Origin: Candidatus Gastranaerophilales bacterium
GTDB lineage: Bacteria; Cyanobacteriota; Vampirovibrionia; Gastranaerophilales; Gastranaerophilaceae
Direction: 5' to 3'
DNA length: 64,000 nucleotides
NCBI GenBank assembly: GCA_944326545.1
Contig: CALVEH010000009.1
Coordinates: 30,386 to 94,385, forward strand
Below the pieces are notes generated by a model, which was not told where the DNA came from, made no database searches, and worked only from the letters and a program-made list of their open reading frames with translations. The first letter of the stretch is position 1, and each line of letters opens with the position of its first letter. The position numbers and the translations under genes are program-made. Of this stretch, positions 39,201-48,467 are shown in pieces.

Positions 39201-39770
39201 GTGAAAGGTCTCACTACTGTGATTATTAGCAATGAACATGTAAAAAACGGATTGGCTTGGGCAGGCAAACGTTTGCACGCACCGGAACAAAGAATAGTTC
39301 TTGGGGCAACAGCTCTTGCAACACAGCCGTTTATTGATTTGCATAATAAAGATGTTGATGAAGAAACAAGAAAACTTTCTGCAGCAAGAACTGTCGCTAA
39401 AATTATTGCGGGTACTGCTGTAGGTGTTGCTGTGAGATACGCGGGTATATGGTTTGTTAACAAATATTCTCAGTTTGAAAAAGTTTATGCAGATGCGCAA
39501 AAAACTATTGTTAAAGAAATTATTCCTGATGCTAAAAAAGGTTTCTTAACTCCTTTATTTTTACAAAAATCAATTTTCCCTATATCTGATAAAGAGTTGA
39601 TGAAACGTATGACAAAATACAGAAAAGCAATGGGGACATTGGTTGCGACTATAGCAATGGTTGCTACAAACTTTTTGTTAGATGCTCCGTTGACTAAATA
39701 TCTTACAAATGTTTTTCAAAAACATATCAATACTCCTTCTAAAACACAAGAAAAGGAGGTTAATCAATAA
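39201..39770 (+). CDS. Membrane-associated protein of unknown function
   Basis: 189 residues from a GTG at 39201; a second GTG at 39219 is preceded by AAAGG and may be the true start. Two hydrophobic segments are visible: AKIIAGTAVGVAVRYAGIWFV (about 66-86) and TLVATIAMVATNFLLDAPLT. The C-terminus is charged. No family recognised. The next gene starts within its stop codon (TAATG) and has a similar size and helical layout, so the two probably act together. Confidence 0.65.
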   Translation: MKGLTTVIISNEHVKNGLAWAGKRLHAPEQRIVLGATALATQPFIDLHNKDVDEETRKLSAARTVAKIIAGTAVGVAVRYAGIWFVNKYSQFEKVYADAQKTIVKEIIPDAKKGFLTPLFLQKSIFPISDKELMKRMTKYRKAMGTLVATIAMVATNFLLDAPLTKYLTNVFQKHINTPSKTQEKEVNQ

Positions 39771-40507
39771 TGTCATTGTCTAAGATGTTGCAAAACGTTT
39801 CTCAATATATGTTTGACAACTATTCAAAAGATAGTGGCAAGTTGCTTGTGCACTTGGGCGCATTGGGCTGGGTTTTAGGCTCTGCTGCTCAGATAGGTGC
39901 TGTTATTGGTGACAAAAACATCGATAAAGAACAAAAAAGATTTTTGCTTCCGCAAGAAGGCGCTGACGCTGCCGTTAACGTTGCAATGTATTATACAATC
40001 TGTGATGTAATAAAAAGAGGTGCTGATCAGCTTGTTGAAAAAGGCAAATTGCTAAGTGATGATGTGGCTAAAGCTCTTGTAGCCATTAAACCTTCAATGA
40101 ATTTGGATTATAAAAATTGGCAAAATCTTTTTACAAAAGATGAATTAAAAACAGCACTTTCAAAACTTTTAAAAGATCCTGATAATCTTGATATGTTGAA
40201 AGGCTTAAGTATTGATGAAAAAGCTCAGGCAAAAAAACTTATAGCTGCAGCACTGGAAAAATTGGAAGACCATAAAGATAATGTTGGCGTTATTTCTGCA
40301 ATAGTTGCTTCTGTTATTGCTTGTAATATTGTTACTCCTTATGTGAGAAACATTGTAGCTTCTAAAATTCAAAATCATATGTTAGAAAAAGAAACTTCTG
40401 AAATAAGAAAAACTCAAATAAAACGCAATATTACAATGTTAAATCCGTTGCCTTTGTCTTTCAAAGCTTTTAACGGTTATAATACATACTCTAAAGTAAA
40501 AATTTAA
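39770..40507 (+). CDS. Membrane-associated protein of unknown function, partner
   Basis: 245 residues. Hydrophobic segments occur near residues 26-48 (LGALGWVLGSAAQIGAVIG) and 173-198 (VISAIVASVIACNIVTPYV), with a charged helical region between that resembles a four-helix scaffold. GGAGG stands nine bases before the ATG inside the upstream gene, showing coupling. It ends MLNPLPLSFKAFNGYNTYSKVKI. No family recognised; conserved membrane protein pair of this lineage is an inference. Confidence 0.68.
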   Translation: MSLSKMLQNVSQYMFDNYSKDSGKLLVHLGALGWVLGSAAQIGAVIGDKNIDKEQKRFLLPQEGADAAVNVAMYYTICDVIKRGADQLVEKGKLLSDDVAKALVAIKPSMNLDYKNWQNLFTKDELKTALSKLLKDPDNLDMLKGLSIDEKAQAKKLIAAALEKLEDHKDNVGVISAIVASVIACNIVTPYVRNIVASKIQNHMLEKETSEIRKTQIKRNITMLNPLPLSFKAFNGYNTYSKVKI

Positions 40508-40566
40508 TTGAACAGATATTTTGTTTTTTATAAACTTTATGTATTGGTTATAAGTAGAGGGTGTTT

Positions 40567-41841
40567 ATGTTTTTACTTTGCGTTATTTATAATTTTTTAT
40601 TGATTACTTTGGCATTGATTCTTTTGCCTGTGATATTAATTGCTTTGGCCTTGGTTCCAAAGTTTAGAGCCGGTTTGTTTACAAAATTGGGCTTTTATCC
40701 TGATTTTAATCTTGATAGGAATAAAAAAACAATATTTTTCCACGCTGTTTCTGTTGGAGAAGTTAATGCAGTGGAAGCTCTTATAAAAAAGACAAGAGAA
40801 AATTTCCCTGATGCAAATATTGTTCTTTCTACAACAACAAAAACAGGTCAGGAAATTGCACATAAAAAATTGGAAAAAACTGTTAATGCTATTACATATT
40901 TTCCGTTTGACTTTTTCTTTAGCATAAATTCTTTTTTGGATGCTGTAAAACCCGATAAAATTGTTATTGCAGAAACAGAAATATGGCCCGATTTTGTTTA
41001 TCTGGCAAATAGAAGAAATATCCCTGTTTATATCGTAAACGGAAGACTTTCACCTAATTCTTATAAGGGTTATAAAAAGTTTTCTTTCTTCTTCAAACCT
41101 GTACTTGCTCAGTACAAAGGCATATATATGCAGACTCAAGGAGATGTTGAAAGAATTCTTGATGTTGGTGCAAAACAAGATATCACAAAATGTATGGGCA
41201 ACTTAAAGTTTGATATAAAACCGACTTTGAGTGATTCTCAAATAACAGAACTGGCAGAAAGTTTAAAGCTAAACGGCGCAAGAATGATTGCCGCTGCAAG
41301 TACTCATAAAGGCGAAGATGAGATAGTTTTAGAGGCTTTTAAGGAGTTAAAAGCTCAGTTCCCTGAAATTAAACTTTTGCTTGCCCCAAGACACCCTGAA
41401 CGATATGAAAAAGTTTCAGAGTTGATTGCTCAATCAGGTTTTAGCTTTGGCAAACGCAGTCAAAATGATACTTTCGAAAATAATGACATAATTATGCTTG
41501 ATACAATGGGTGAATTGATGAAGATGTTCTCAATTTGTCACTTTGCATTTATCGGCGGCAGCTTTTCAACAACAGGCGGGCACAACCCTTTAGAGGCAAA
41601 TATCTGGGGTAAGCCGGTTGTGTCGGGTGATTGTGTATTCAACTTTAAAGATATTTATGCGTTTTTAACACAAACCAACGCTGCAAAATTGTCATCAACT
41701 TCCCAAGAACTTAAAGAAGATATGACAAAACTTTTGGCAGATGATGAATTTTATCAAAAGGCTTGTGATGACACTCACAAAATTTTTGATGAAAATTCAG
41801 GCGCAGTTGACTTTGTTATAAACGTTTTAAAGGAACAATAA
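40567..41841 (+). CDS. waaA: Kdo transferase (3-deoxy-D-manno-octulosonate transferase)
   Basis: 424 residues of the KdtA/WaaA family, which adds Kdo from CMP-Kdo to lipid IVA at the inner membrane during LPS assembly. An N-terminal membrane helix is followed by IFFHAVSVGEVNAVEALI (acceptor-binding), STTTKTGQEIA, ETEIWPDFVY, and the GT-B C-terminal motifs AAASTHKGEDEIVLEAF, LLAPRHPERY and GGSFSTTGGHNPLEAN. The ATG at 40567 has GAGGG at the right spacing; a GTG six bases upstream is too close to it. Its presence supports a diderm with Kdo-containing LPS. Confidence 0.95.
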   Translation: MFLLCVIYNFLLITLALILLPVILIALALVPKFRAGLFTKLGFYPDFNLDRNKKTIFFHAVSVGEVNAVEALIKKTRENFPDANIVLSTTTKTGQEIAHKKLEKTVNAITYFPFDFFFSINSFLDAVKPDKIVIAETEIWPDFVYLANRRNIPVYIVNGRLSPNSYKGYKKFSFFFKPVLAQYKGIYMQTQGDVERILDVGAKQDITKCMGNLKFDIKPTLSDSQITELAESLKLNGARMIAAASTHKGEDEIVLEAFKELKAQFPEIKLLLAPRHPERYEKVSELIAQSGFSFGKRSQNDTFENNDIIMLDTMGELMKMFSICHFAFIGGSFSTTGGHNPLEANIWGKPVVSGDCVFNFKDIYAFLTQTNAAKLSSTSQELKEDMTKLLADDEFYQKACDDTHKIFDENSGAVDFVINVLKEQ

Positions 41842-41868
41842 TAATTTAAAATATGATATGATAAGTTT

Positions 41869-44283
41869 ATGAATCAGGATAAACTTAATGCATTATCAGA
41901 ATTTTTGAATACAAGAGCCTCTGGCGTGTGTTTTTTGGAAGGACAGACAGGATCTTTTAAAACACAGTTGGTAAAAGATGCTTTTAAGCCTGTGTCTGAT
42001 AAAATGTTGTTGTTTGCTTTCAAATGTTTTGAAGGCTCAACTTTAGATGATATTTATCTTGCATTTTTTGAGTCTTTAAAAAAATATTCTCAACAAAAAA
42101 GAATTTCGCTTGCAAAAATTGAAACTAGCTCAATTTCACAAAGGATTAACAGTTATCTGTCAGGATTAAACTTGCCGGCTGTTATTGTGATTGACTCTTT
42201 AGAAAATATTTTCAATAAAAAATATTCAACAGAAAAGGAAGAGTTTTGCCGTTATATTGAACATTTGAATTCAATGAATAAATTTAAAATCATACTGATT
42301 GCAAACTCTTTTGCTCAGTCTGAATTGGATTTGCCAAATGTAGTCAGCATAAAAACAGAACCTTTTGACAAAGAAGAAATAAATGAGTATTTTGCGTCGC
42401 GAGGGATTTCTATAAATTCTGAAACTCTTGAAAGTTTATATTCAATAACACGTGGCAACCAAAACTATATTTATACAACGGCAAACATTGTCACTACACT
42501 GGGTATTTCGCCTGATGCTTTGGTCGTTGAATTTAATAGAAAAAGAATCCTTTACGAAGATTTTATTTTGCAAAAATTGGTAACTTTTGTACCTGAAAAT
42601 GTAAAAAAGACTCTTTGTATTTTGTCTGTTTTTAATGAAGGTATTAGTCCAAAGTATTTGATACAAGAGGGGTTCTTTACCTCCGAACAACTTTCTTACA
42701 TGGAAGAAAAAGGTATTATTTCAAGTGAGTACGGTGTTGTATTTTTGAAAAATTCGTTAAAAAAATATCTTCAAAGTACAGTGGCTCATTTTGAAAAAAT
42801 AAAATATCACACTTTGTGGCGTGATTTTTATACTTCACAGCTTCCTTTAAAACCGAATGAAAGAGCTATGCTGATTTCGCGTGACACGATGAGAGCACAG
42901 ATTGAGTATCATTCATCTTTTGTTATAACTCAAAAATCTAAAGATGTTGAACCTGCTGATATGTCGTTGATGAGCTATTTAAATAGCAATTTGACTGCGT
43001 GGAATATAAAAAACACTAATATTGATGACGATGATAAAAAAGAATCTAAAAGAACTAAAAAAACAGATAGTATAAAAGACAAAAGCAATAATTTTGAAAA
43101 ATACGCACTAACAAAAGAAGAGCTCTCTTTGTTGAGTGTTCCTGTTGATATGCGAAAAAAACAAGAAAATGCAGCTCGAGAGACTTTGCATAGAACATTT
43201 GAGCAAAAAGAAGAAGAACTCAAGCAAGAAAAAGAGCAGCAAAAAATAAGAGAACTCTATAATACAGCTTTGGAATTGGAAAAATCTCACGATTTTGAGA
43301 CAGCATTTATTATTTATGCAAAGGCTTTGGCATTACGTATGGATGATGCTTTTTATGATTATGAACCTTTGCTGCTGGAAAAATTGGCAATATGTGCTAA
43401 AAAAATGAATAAAACAACTGATGCAATAGATTTTTATAACAAACTTATTGATTTGTATTCTGAACGCAATCAGATTGAAAATATGAATGAGATTCGTCTT
43501 GAGATTGCTCAAATTTATAAAGAAATTTATAAAATTAACCACGCGCGTGTGATTTATGAAAATTTTATAAACAAAAAGTCGCCTGCTTCTGATAGTATTC
43601 TTGCTCGTTCTTACATAGAACTTGCTGGGATAGAAGAGGATTTGTCAAATACAGATAAGGCTGTTGAGTATTTTAAAAAGGCTTTTGCTTATATAAATGA
43701 TGGTGTAGAAATTAAGTCGGCTGCACTTGCGCAAGCTTATTTTAAATATGCTTTGATATTGGATGATTTTAACCAGACACAAGCTGCTCTTGATTTTTAT
43801 CAAAGAAGTATAAGAACAGAAAAGGATGAAAATATTTATTTGTCTGCAGCATATACAAATATTGCAGAAATTATTAAAGCTTCAGGTAATACGACCAAAG
43901 CAGCCGATTATTATAAATTGGGGCTTAAAATTGATTTTGAACGTTCTAACTATGAAGGAATGTACTATATTTGTTTGAAACTTGCACAACTGTACGAGAC
44001 AAGTTTGCCTGAAAAAGTTTTAGACTACCTGCTAAAATCTTTGTCTGCTGCAAAAAGAACTAAAGAACCTATATATATAACTAATGCTTATATAGAGTTA
44101 GGTGATTATTATTTGGGAAAAGAAAGTTATACAAAAGCTTTGAAAGCATTTTTGCTGGCCAAAAAACATATATCAGAAGATGATGATTCTTCAAGCATAG
44201 ATTTAAGAATTGATGATATAAAAGCAAATGTATCACAAGATTTAATAGATAAAATAACGGATGAAGTGAATAAAAATGGATGA
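41869..44283 (+). CDS. P-loop NTPase with C-terminal TPR repeats (STAND-like)
   Basis: 804 residues. The N-terminal third is an NTPase of the STAND/AAA type: Walker A EGQTGSFKTQ (G25 to T32) and Walker B AVIVIDSLEN (D109), then NTPase and winged-helix-like region (NVKKTLCILSVFNEGISPKYL). A lysine/aspartate-rich linker (about 385-470) follows, then some eight TPR units to the end. The layout of signalling NTPases with a repeat sensor is suggestive, but no N-terminal effector domain is present. Role unknown; regulator or chaperone-like scaffold are options. Promoter TATGAT lies six bases before the ATG. Confidence 0.72.
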   Translation: MNQDKLNALSEFLNTRASGVCFLEGQTGSFKTQLVKDAFKPVSDKMLLFAFKCFEGSTLDDIYLAFFESLKKYSQQKRISLAKIETSSISQRINSYLSGLNLPAVIVIDSLENIFNKKYSTEKEEFCRYIEHLNSMNKFKIILIANSFAQSELDLPNVVSIKTEPFDKEEINEYFASRGISINSETLESLYSITRGNQNYIYTTANIVTTLGISPDALVVEFNRKRILYEDFILQKLVTFVPENVKKTLCILSVFNEGISPKYLIQEGFFTSEQLSYMEEKGIISSEYGVVFLKNSLKKYLQSTVAHFEKIKYHTLWRDFYTSQLPLKPNERAMLISRDTMRAQIEYHSSFVITQKSKDVEPADMSLMSYLNSNLTAWNIKNTNIDDDDKKESKRTKKTDSIKDKSNNFEKYALTKEELSLLSVPVDMRKKQENAARETLHRTFEQKEEELKQEKEQQKIRELYNTALELEKSHDFETAFIIYAKALALRMDDAFYDYEPLLLEKLAICAKKMNKTTDAIDFYNKLIDLYSERNQIENMNEIRLEIAQIYKEIYKINHARVIYENFINKKSPASDSILARSYIELAGIEEDLSNTDKAVEYFKKAFAYINDGVEIKSAALAQAYFKYALILDDFNQTQAALDFYQRSIRTEKDENIYLSAAYTNIAEIIKASGNTTKAADYYKLGLKIDFERSNYEGMYYICLKLAQLYETSLPEKVLDYLLKSLSAAKRTKEPIYITNAYIELGDYYLGKESYTKALKAFLLAKKHISEDDDSSSIDLRIDDIKANVSQDLIDKITDEVNKNG

Positions 44284-44995
44284 TAACCAAATTAGTTTAG
44301 TTAATAAATTATTAAATAAAGAACTTTCAAAAAATACATTGTTGCAGTTTAGTGATTATGAGAGATTGTTTAAAATATATAACTCTCATACTAATTTGAT
44401 AAGCAAAAATGATGAAAAATTGTTTTTTGAAAAACATCTATATGACTCATTATGCTTGTGCAAGTTTTTTGAAAAGTATCAAATAAATGATGATATTAAG
44501 TTGCTAGACGTAGGTACAGGCGGCGGGTTCCCTTCTGTTCCTTTGAGTATTGTTTTTCCTGAAATGCAGATTTTTGCAATAGATTCTATTGCAAAAAAGA
44601 TAGGTTTTATAGAACTTGTTCAAAAAGAATTGAGACTTGAAAATATTAACCCTATTTGTAAAAGAGTTGAAGATTTAAACAGAGATTATAAAAATTCATT
44701 TAATGTAGTTACATCTAGGGCGGTTGCTTCTTTAAATGTTCTTTTGGAATATACTATACCTTTTGTTAAATCTGGCGGATATTTTGTTGCCTTTAAGTCT
44801 AAAAATGCAAAAGAAGAATTGGAACTAGCTCAAAATGCTATATCTGTACTAAATTGTGAATATGTTGAAAGCATAAGCTATGAGTTACCGTTAGAAGAAG
44901 ATTTTGTTAGAGAGTTGCTTGTCTTTAAAAAATTAAAAAATACGTCAAAGGATTATCCTCGTAAGTCGGGACAAGCAAGAAAAAATCCATTGTAA
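44276..44995 (+). CDS. rsmG: 16S rRNA (guanine-527-N7) methyltransferase
   Basis: 239 residues, the usual RsmG size. The SAM-binding motif LLDVGTGGGFPSVPLSIVFP is followed by IDSIAKKIGF, and VVTSRAVASLNVLLEYTIPFVKSGGYFVAFK is characteristic. It methylates G527 of 16S rRNA; loss gives low-level streptomycin resistance in other bacteria. It overlaps the P-loop/TPR gene by 8 bases. A terminator lies at its stop. Confidence 0.95.
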   Translation: MDDNQISLVNKLLNKELSKNTLLQFSDYERLFKIYNSHTNLISKNDEKLFFEKHLYDSLCLCKFFEKYQINDDIKLLDVGTGGGFPSVPLSIVFPEMQIFAIDSIAKKIGFIELVQKELRLENINPICKRVEDLNRDYKNSFNVVTSRAVASLNVLLEYTIPFVKSGGYFVAFKSKNAKEELELAQNAISVLNCEYVESISYELPLEEDFVRELLVFKKLKNTSKDYPRKSGQARKNPL

Positions 44996-45021
44996 AAAGA
45001 GGCCCTAAGGCCTCTTTTTTT
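44994..45021. terminator. Bidirectional terminator after rsmG
   Basis: AAAAAGAGGCC, loop CTAA, GGCCTCTTTTT and more T: an 11-bp stem between the convergent rsmG and AAA+ genes, with A- and T-tracts that serve both strands. Confidence 0.9.
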
Positions 45022-46642
45022 ATCCCATGGCTGCTGCGATTTGAGGGTCGTTTGTTAAGATTTGTTCTTTTATTTCTTGCGGAGGATTACCTTTAGGCGA
45101 AGTAAACCCGATAGGTTTTCTTTTGTTTTTGCCTGATGCTTTTATGTTTTGTTCCAAGTGTTTTTGCAGACCTTTTTCAAAATCTTCTGCATTTAGAACT
45201 ATATCTTTTACTTCATCAGGGTTAAAGTCAGGGCTTTCCATTTTTTCGAATATTCCAAGTCTTTCAAATGCCATATCATAGGCGTTATCTATAACTTGGT
45301 TTGTGTCAGCTCCTGTCAGATTTGCTTGATATAATTTTTCTGCAAACTTATCTTTATTGAAATTTTCATCTATTTTTATGTTCTTTATTTGTTTGCCAAA
45401 AATATCTTTTAATCCTTCTACGTCAGGTGCTGCTATTTTTATTTGTTTTCCAAGTCTTCCTGCTCTGAGTACTGCGTCGTCAAGCAATTCTGGTTTGTTT
45501 GTTGTTGATATTACAAAAACTTGATCGTTGCTTTTTTCTAAATTGCTGATTAAGCCTAAAATTTGGTTGAGTTCATCAGCTGCATAAGGTTGAAGAGAGC
45601 TTCTTGTTTTAAAAACAGCGTCGCATTCATCAACGAGGATTATACTTGGTTGGTTATCAATAGCTTCTTGGAAAAGTTTTCTCCAGTTTGCCTCTGTTTG
45701 ACCAACAAGACCGCCCCTTAATGAACCTGCATTTACTTCAAAGTAGCTTGCGTTTGCATCATTTGCCAAACATTTTGCCAAGAAAGTTTTTCCCGTGCCT
45801 GGAGGGCCGTACAATATTATCCCGTGGTTGATTTTTCTATTGGCATAAAGTTCTGGATTTTTGATAGGGTATAAGATGTTCTTTTTTAATTCTTTGATAA
45901 CTTCATCCATTCCCCCAACGTCAGCTAGTCCTGTTTTGGGTGCAGCTGTAGCTTCCAAAAAAATGTCTTTAAAGCTTTTTTTGTTCACGTTCATAATTGA
46001 AGGTTGAACATCTGTTGTAAGGTTGTATGGTTCTGAAAATTTAGAACGCATCATACTTAAATTTTCTGTAGATTGTTCTTTTACGCTAAATTTGAATTTG
46101 TTATTCAGATTAACTACTGCTTCAGGTGTTATCCATACGCCTGCTTTTTTACCAACAAGAAAGTTTTTTGATTCGAGATTGCTTACAAGTAGTGGTGTAT
46201 CTCCCAAATTTATTAATGTCGGTGCTACGTCTGTTCTTGTTATGGCGATTGCTTCTGGGATTTTTTCTTCAGGTAGAAAGAATACCCTTTTTATTACTTT
46301 GTCAAATGCTTCAATAGATTCGTTTAACAATTTGTTGGCTATTCTTTTAGTTTTGGCTGCAATAATTACATCGTTGCTGTCTATAATTTCCATAAGAGAG
46401 CCAAGTCTTTCTTCGAAAGGAATTTTTTTGATGACTTCCGGTACCATTTCTCCAAGTTTTTCTATTCCCGTGAAAGAAACTTTCTTTGATACAGGTTTTA
46501 CAAGAAGTTGTCCGTAAGTAGTGTCCTTCAGCATTGACAAACCATTGTTAGTTATACACGGAGTTGTATGATTTTGAGTGTTTGTTTGAGGATTGAGTTT
46601 TGGCTGAGTTGTAAAGTAAGGTTTGATTGCTGAAATTTGCAT
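45020..46642 (-). CDS. AAA+ ATPase with lineage-type leader
   Basis: 540 residues. A classical AAA module occupies about 230-450: GYGPPGTGKT-type Walker A (279-286), IILVDECDAVF Walker B (about 334-344), sensor-1 ISTTNKP and an arginine finger in LRAGRLG. The closest style is FtsH/Cdc48-type. The first 230 residues hold a unique domain, starting with MQISAIKPYFTTQPKLNPQ and VSFTGI (about 55-60), and no membrane helix. There is no protease domain, so it probably remodels proteins. The leader resembles that of the phosphatase at 4209-5012. GGGAG precedes the ATG. It ends in a Pro/Lys-rich tail. Confidence 0.85.
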   Translation of the reverse strand: MQISAIKPYFTTQPKLNPQTNTQNHTTPCITNNGLSMLKDTTYGQLLVKPVSKKVSFTGIEKLGEMVPEVIKKIPFEERLGSLMEIIDSNDVIIAAKTKRIANKLLNESIEAFDKVIKRVFFLPEEKIPEAIAITRTDVAPTLINLGDTPLLVSNLESKNFLVGKKAGVWITPEAVVNLNNKFKFSVKEQSTENLSMMRSKFSEPYNLTTDVQPSIMNVNKKSFKDIFLEATAAPKTGLADVGGMDEVIKELKKNILYPIKNPELYANRKINHGIILYGPPGTGKTFLAKCLANDANASYFEVNAGSLRGGLVGQTEANWRKLFQEAIDNQPSIILVDECDAVFKTRSSLQPYAADELNQILGLISNLEKSNDQVFVISTTNKPELLDDAVLRAGRLGKQIKIAAPDVEGLKDIFGKQIKNIKIDENFNKDKFAEKLYQANLTGADTNQVIDNAYDMAFERLGIFEKMESPDFNPDEVKDIVLNAEDFEKGLQKHLEQNIKASGKNKRKPIGFTSPKGNPPQEIKEQILTNDPQIAAAMG

Positions 46643-47004
46643 AAGTGTTTTTCTCCCTTTTTGTCATCCTTAAAAAACCGTTGATAAATAACTTCTATCA
46701 GCGGCTTGATGTGAATATATTTTATTGCTATCAATTATTAAAAAAGCCGCACGAAAACTACTCGTTTGACGAAACGAACAGAATTATGGTTGGAATGTAC
46801 GTGACTTTTTAGTATCATTTATACCCTTTTGGTTAGCAATATTTTTCTTATAGGTTTTAGACTACACTTTGTTTTTATTTTCGTCAATACCCTGCTAGGC
46901 ATGTAGTAAATAAAAAAGGAATACAAATTGGCCGTATTCCTTTTTATAAATTGTGTTTTGTACACTTTTAAATATTTGTATTACTCTTGTAATATATCTT
47001 AATG
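46643..47004. other. Intergenic stretch without a supported gene
   Basis: 362 bases. It contains a GCGGCTT/AAGCCGC pair spaced 37 bases apart (46701 and 46745), and an ACTACA/TGTAGT pair near 46860 and 46900, and the terminator at 46913-46945. No credible frame or tRNA was seen. The T/A-rich middle may hold the promoter for the AAA+ gene. Confidence 0.5.
46913..46945. terminator. Terminator downstream of the plsC pair
   Basis: AAAAAGGAATAC pairs with GTATTCCTTTTT (12 bp, 9-base loop). On the minus strand it continues into TTTTTTATTT. It serves the minus-strand acyltransferase genes. Confidence 0.82.
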
Positions 47005-47697
47005 TTAAGCTTCTGCAAATTCTTGTTGATCTTGAACCTCGCTATTTTCTGGTTCAGTTTCTATGTATTGATAGTGGCTCATTGATGCTACTTGTTTGCC
47101 CCAAGTTTCAATGATTTCATCTTGTGATAGTTCATAAGAGATAGGTTTGCCTATTTGAACGATAACTTTTGCTTTAAAAGGTATCCAGTTGTATTTTTCA
47201 CAACCTGTGATAGAGATAGGAAGAATATCCCATTTTGCGGCTTTGGCTATCACAGCAAAACCTTTGTTTATTTTTTCTATAGTATGATTTCTTCTTATTC
47301 CGCCTTGAGGGAATATTCCAAGAAGCCAGTTAGTTTTGTATAATTCTTTAACTGTTTTAATTGTTGAAACTTCTAATTTTTGTCTGTTTACGGCAAAGGC
47401 TCCAAGCCAATCAATGTTGAGAGTAAAAAATCCAAAGTTTTCGAACAACTCTTTTTTAGCCATGTATGCAATAGGTTTTCTAACCGCAATCGAAACTAAA
47501 AACGGATCAAGGTGTGACACGTGATTTGCTGCGCAGATGAATTTTTTGCCTTTTGGAATATTTTCTCTGCCTCTTATTTCAAACTTGTAGAAGAACCAAA
47601 ATACAGGTATGGCAATAAATATGCACCAAAGTACTTGGTATATCATTCTGAATATATTATATTCATTTGCGTATCTTCTTGCATAATTCCTAGACAT
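47005..47697 (-). CDS. plsC: PlsC-type 1-acyl-glycerol-3-phosphate acyltransferase, copy 2
   Basis: 230 residues with an N-terminal membrane helix (YQVLWCIFIAIPVFWFF). The acyltransferase block is AANHVSHLDPFLVS (HX4D), with FPQGGIRRNH further on as the glycerophosphate-binding block and PISITGCEKY near the end. The family transfers acyl groups to lysophosphatidate at the inner membrane. It follows a paralog by 32 bases. AAGGAG precedes the ATG. Confidence 0.9.
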   Translation of the reverse strand: MSRNYARRYANEYNIFRMIYQVLWCIFIAIPVFWFFYKFEIRGRENIPKGKKFICAANHVSHLDPFLVSIAVRKPIAYMAKKELFENFGFFTLNIDWLGAFAVNRQKLEVSTIKTVKELYKTNWLLGIFPQGGIRRNHTIEKINKGFAVIAKAAKWDILPISITGCEKYNWIPFKAKVIVQIGKPISYELSQDEIIETWGKQVASMSHYQYIETEPENSEVQDQQEFAEA

Positions 47698-47729
47698 TTA
47701 TGCTCCTTGTCTTTTTCATACTTTTCTTT

Positions 47730-48368
47730 TTATTCCAAGACGTATTCTTTGCCTGTTAATTCCGAAATTACGTTGCACCATTGTCTCATCATATCGTCAA
47801 TGTTGTCACTGTAGGGGATTACTTTCCCTATCTTGACAGTTAATTTTGGACTAAAAGGCCATCTTGGCTTTTGATCTGTTCCGATGATAGCTACAGGTAG
47901 GATACCTGTTTTTGTTGCTTTTGCAAATGAAGCAAAGCCTTTTGTTATTTTTTCTACTTTGTGGCTTGCATCTCTTGTTCCTTGAGGAAACAGTCCTAGC
48001 ATCCATTTAGTGTTTTTGATATTAAGAGCTGTTTTAATTGTTGATACTTCAACTTTATCTCTTCTTACTGCAAATGCTCCGCAATAATCCATTAGAGTTC
48101 TTGAAAAGAATTTTTCAAATAGTTCTTCTTTAGCCATAAAAGCAATCGGCAAGCCAAGAGCAAATGGTAATAAAAACGGATCTCTACCTGAAATATGATT
48201 TGCTGCTACTATAAATCTCTCTGATTTTGGGATATTTTCTTTGCCTTCTACTGAATAGTTATACATTAATCTGATAAACGTACCAAAGCACAAAGAGCAA
48301 GCCAACCACTGAAAGAATGTTCTGAATTTGTTGTAAGTTTTTGCATCTCTTTTTGAAAATGTACTCAT
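47730..48368 (-). CDS. plsC: PlsC-type acyltransferase, copy 1
   Basis: 212 residues, a paralog of the adjacent gene. The motifs are AANHISGRDPFLLP (HX4D), FPQGTRDASH and PVAIIGTDQ. The N-terminal hydrophobic segment (WLACSLCFGTFIRLMY) is shorter than in the paralog. Which copy is the essential LPA acyltransferase and which acts on another acceptor cannot be told from sequence. AAGGAAGAG precedes the ATG. Confidence 0.9.
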   Translation of the reverse strand: MSTFSKRDAKTYNKFRTFFQWLACSLCFGTFIRLMYNYSVEGKENIPKSERFIVAANHISGRDPFLLPFALGLPIAFMAKEELFEKFFSRTLMDYCGAFAVRRDKVEVSTIKTALNIKNTKWMLGLFPQGTRDASHKVEKITKGFASFAKATKTGILPVAIIGTDQKPRWPFSPKLTVKIGKVIPYSDNIDDMMRQWCNVISELTGKEYVLE

Positions 48369-48395
48369 TTCTCTTCCTTAAATAAATTATTTAGC

Positions 48396-48426
48396 AAAAT
48401 ATCCCTTATTTATATAGGGATATTTT
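48396..48426 (-). terminator. Likely terminator after thrC
   Basis: AAAATATCCCT pairs perfectly with AGGGATATTTT (11 bp, 9-base loop). The T-tract past the stem on the minus strand is weak. Confidence 0.5.
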
Positions 48427-48467
48427 AGCAGAAAATATTTAAAATGACCAATAAGTCGGTAAGGCTA

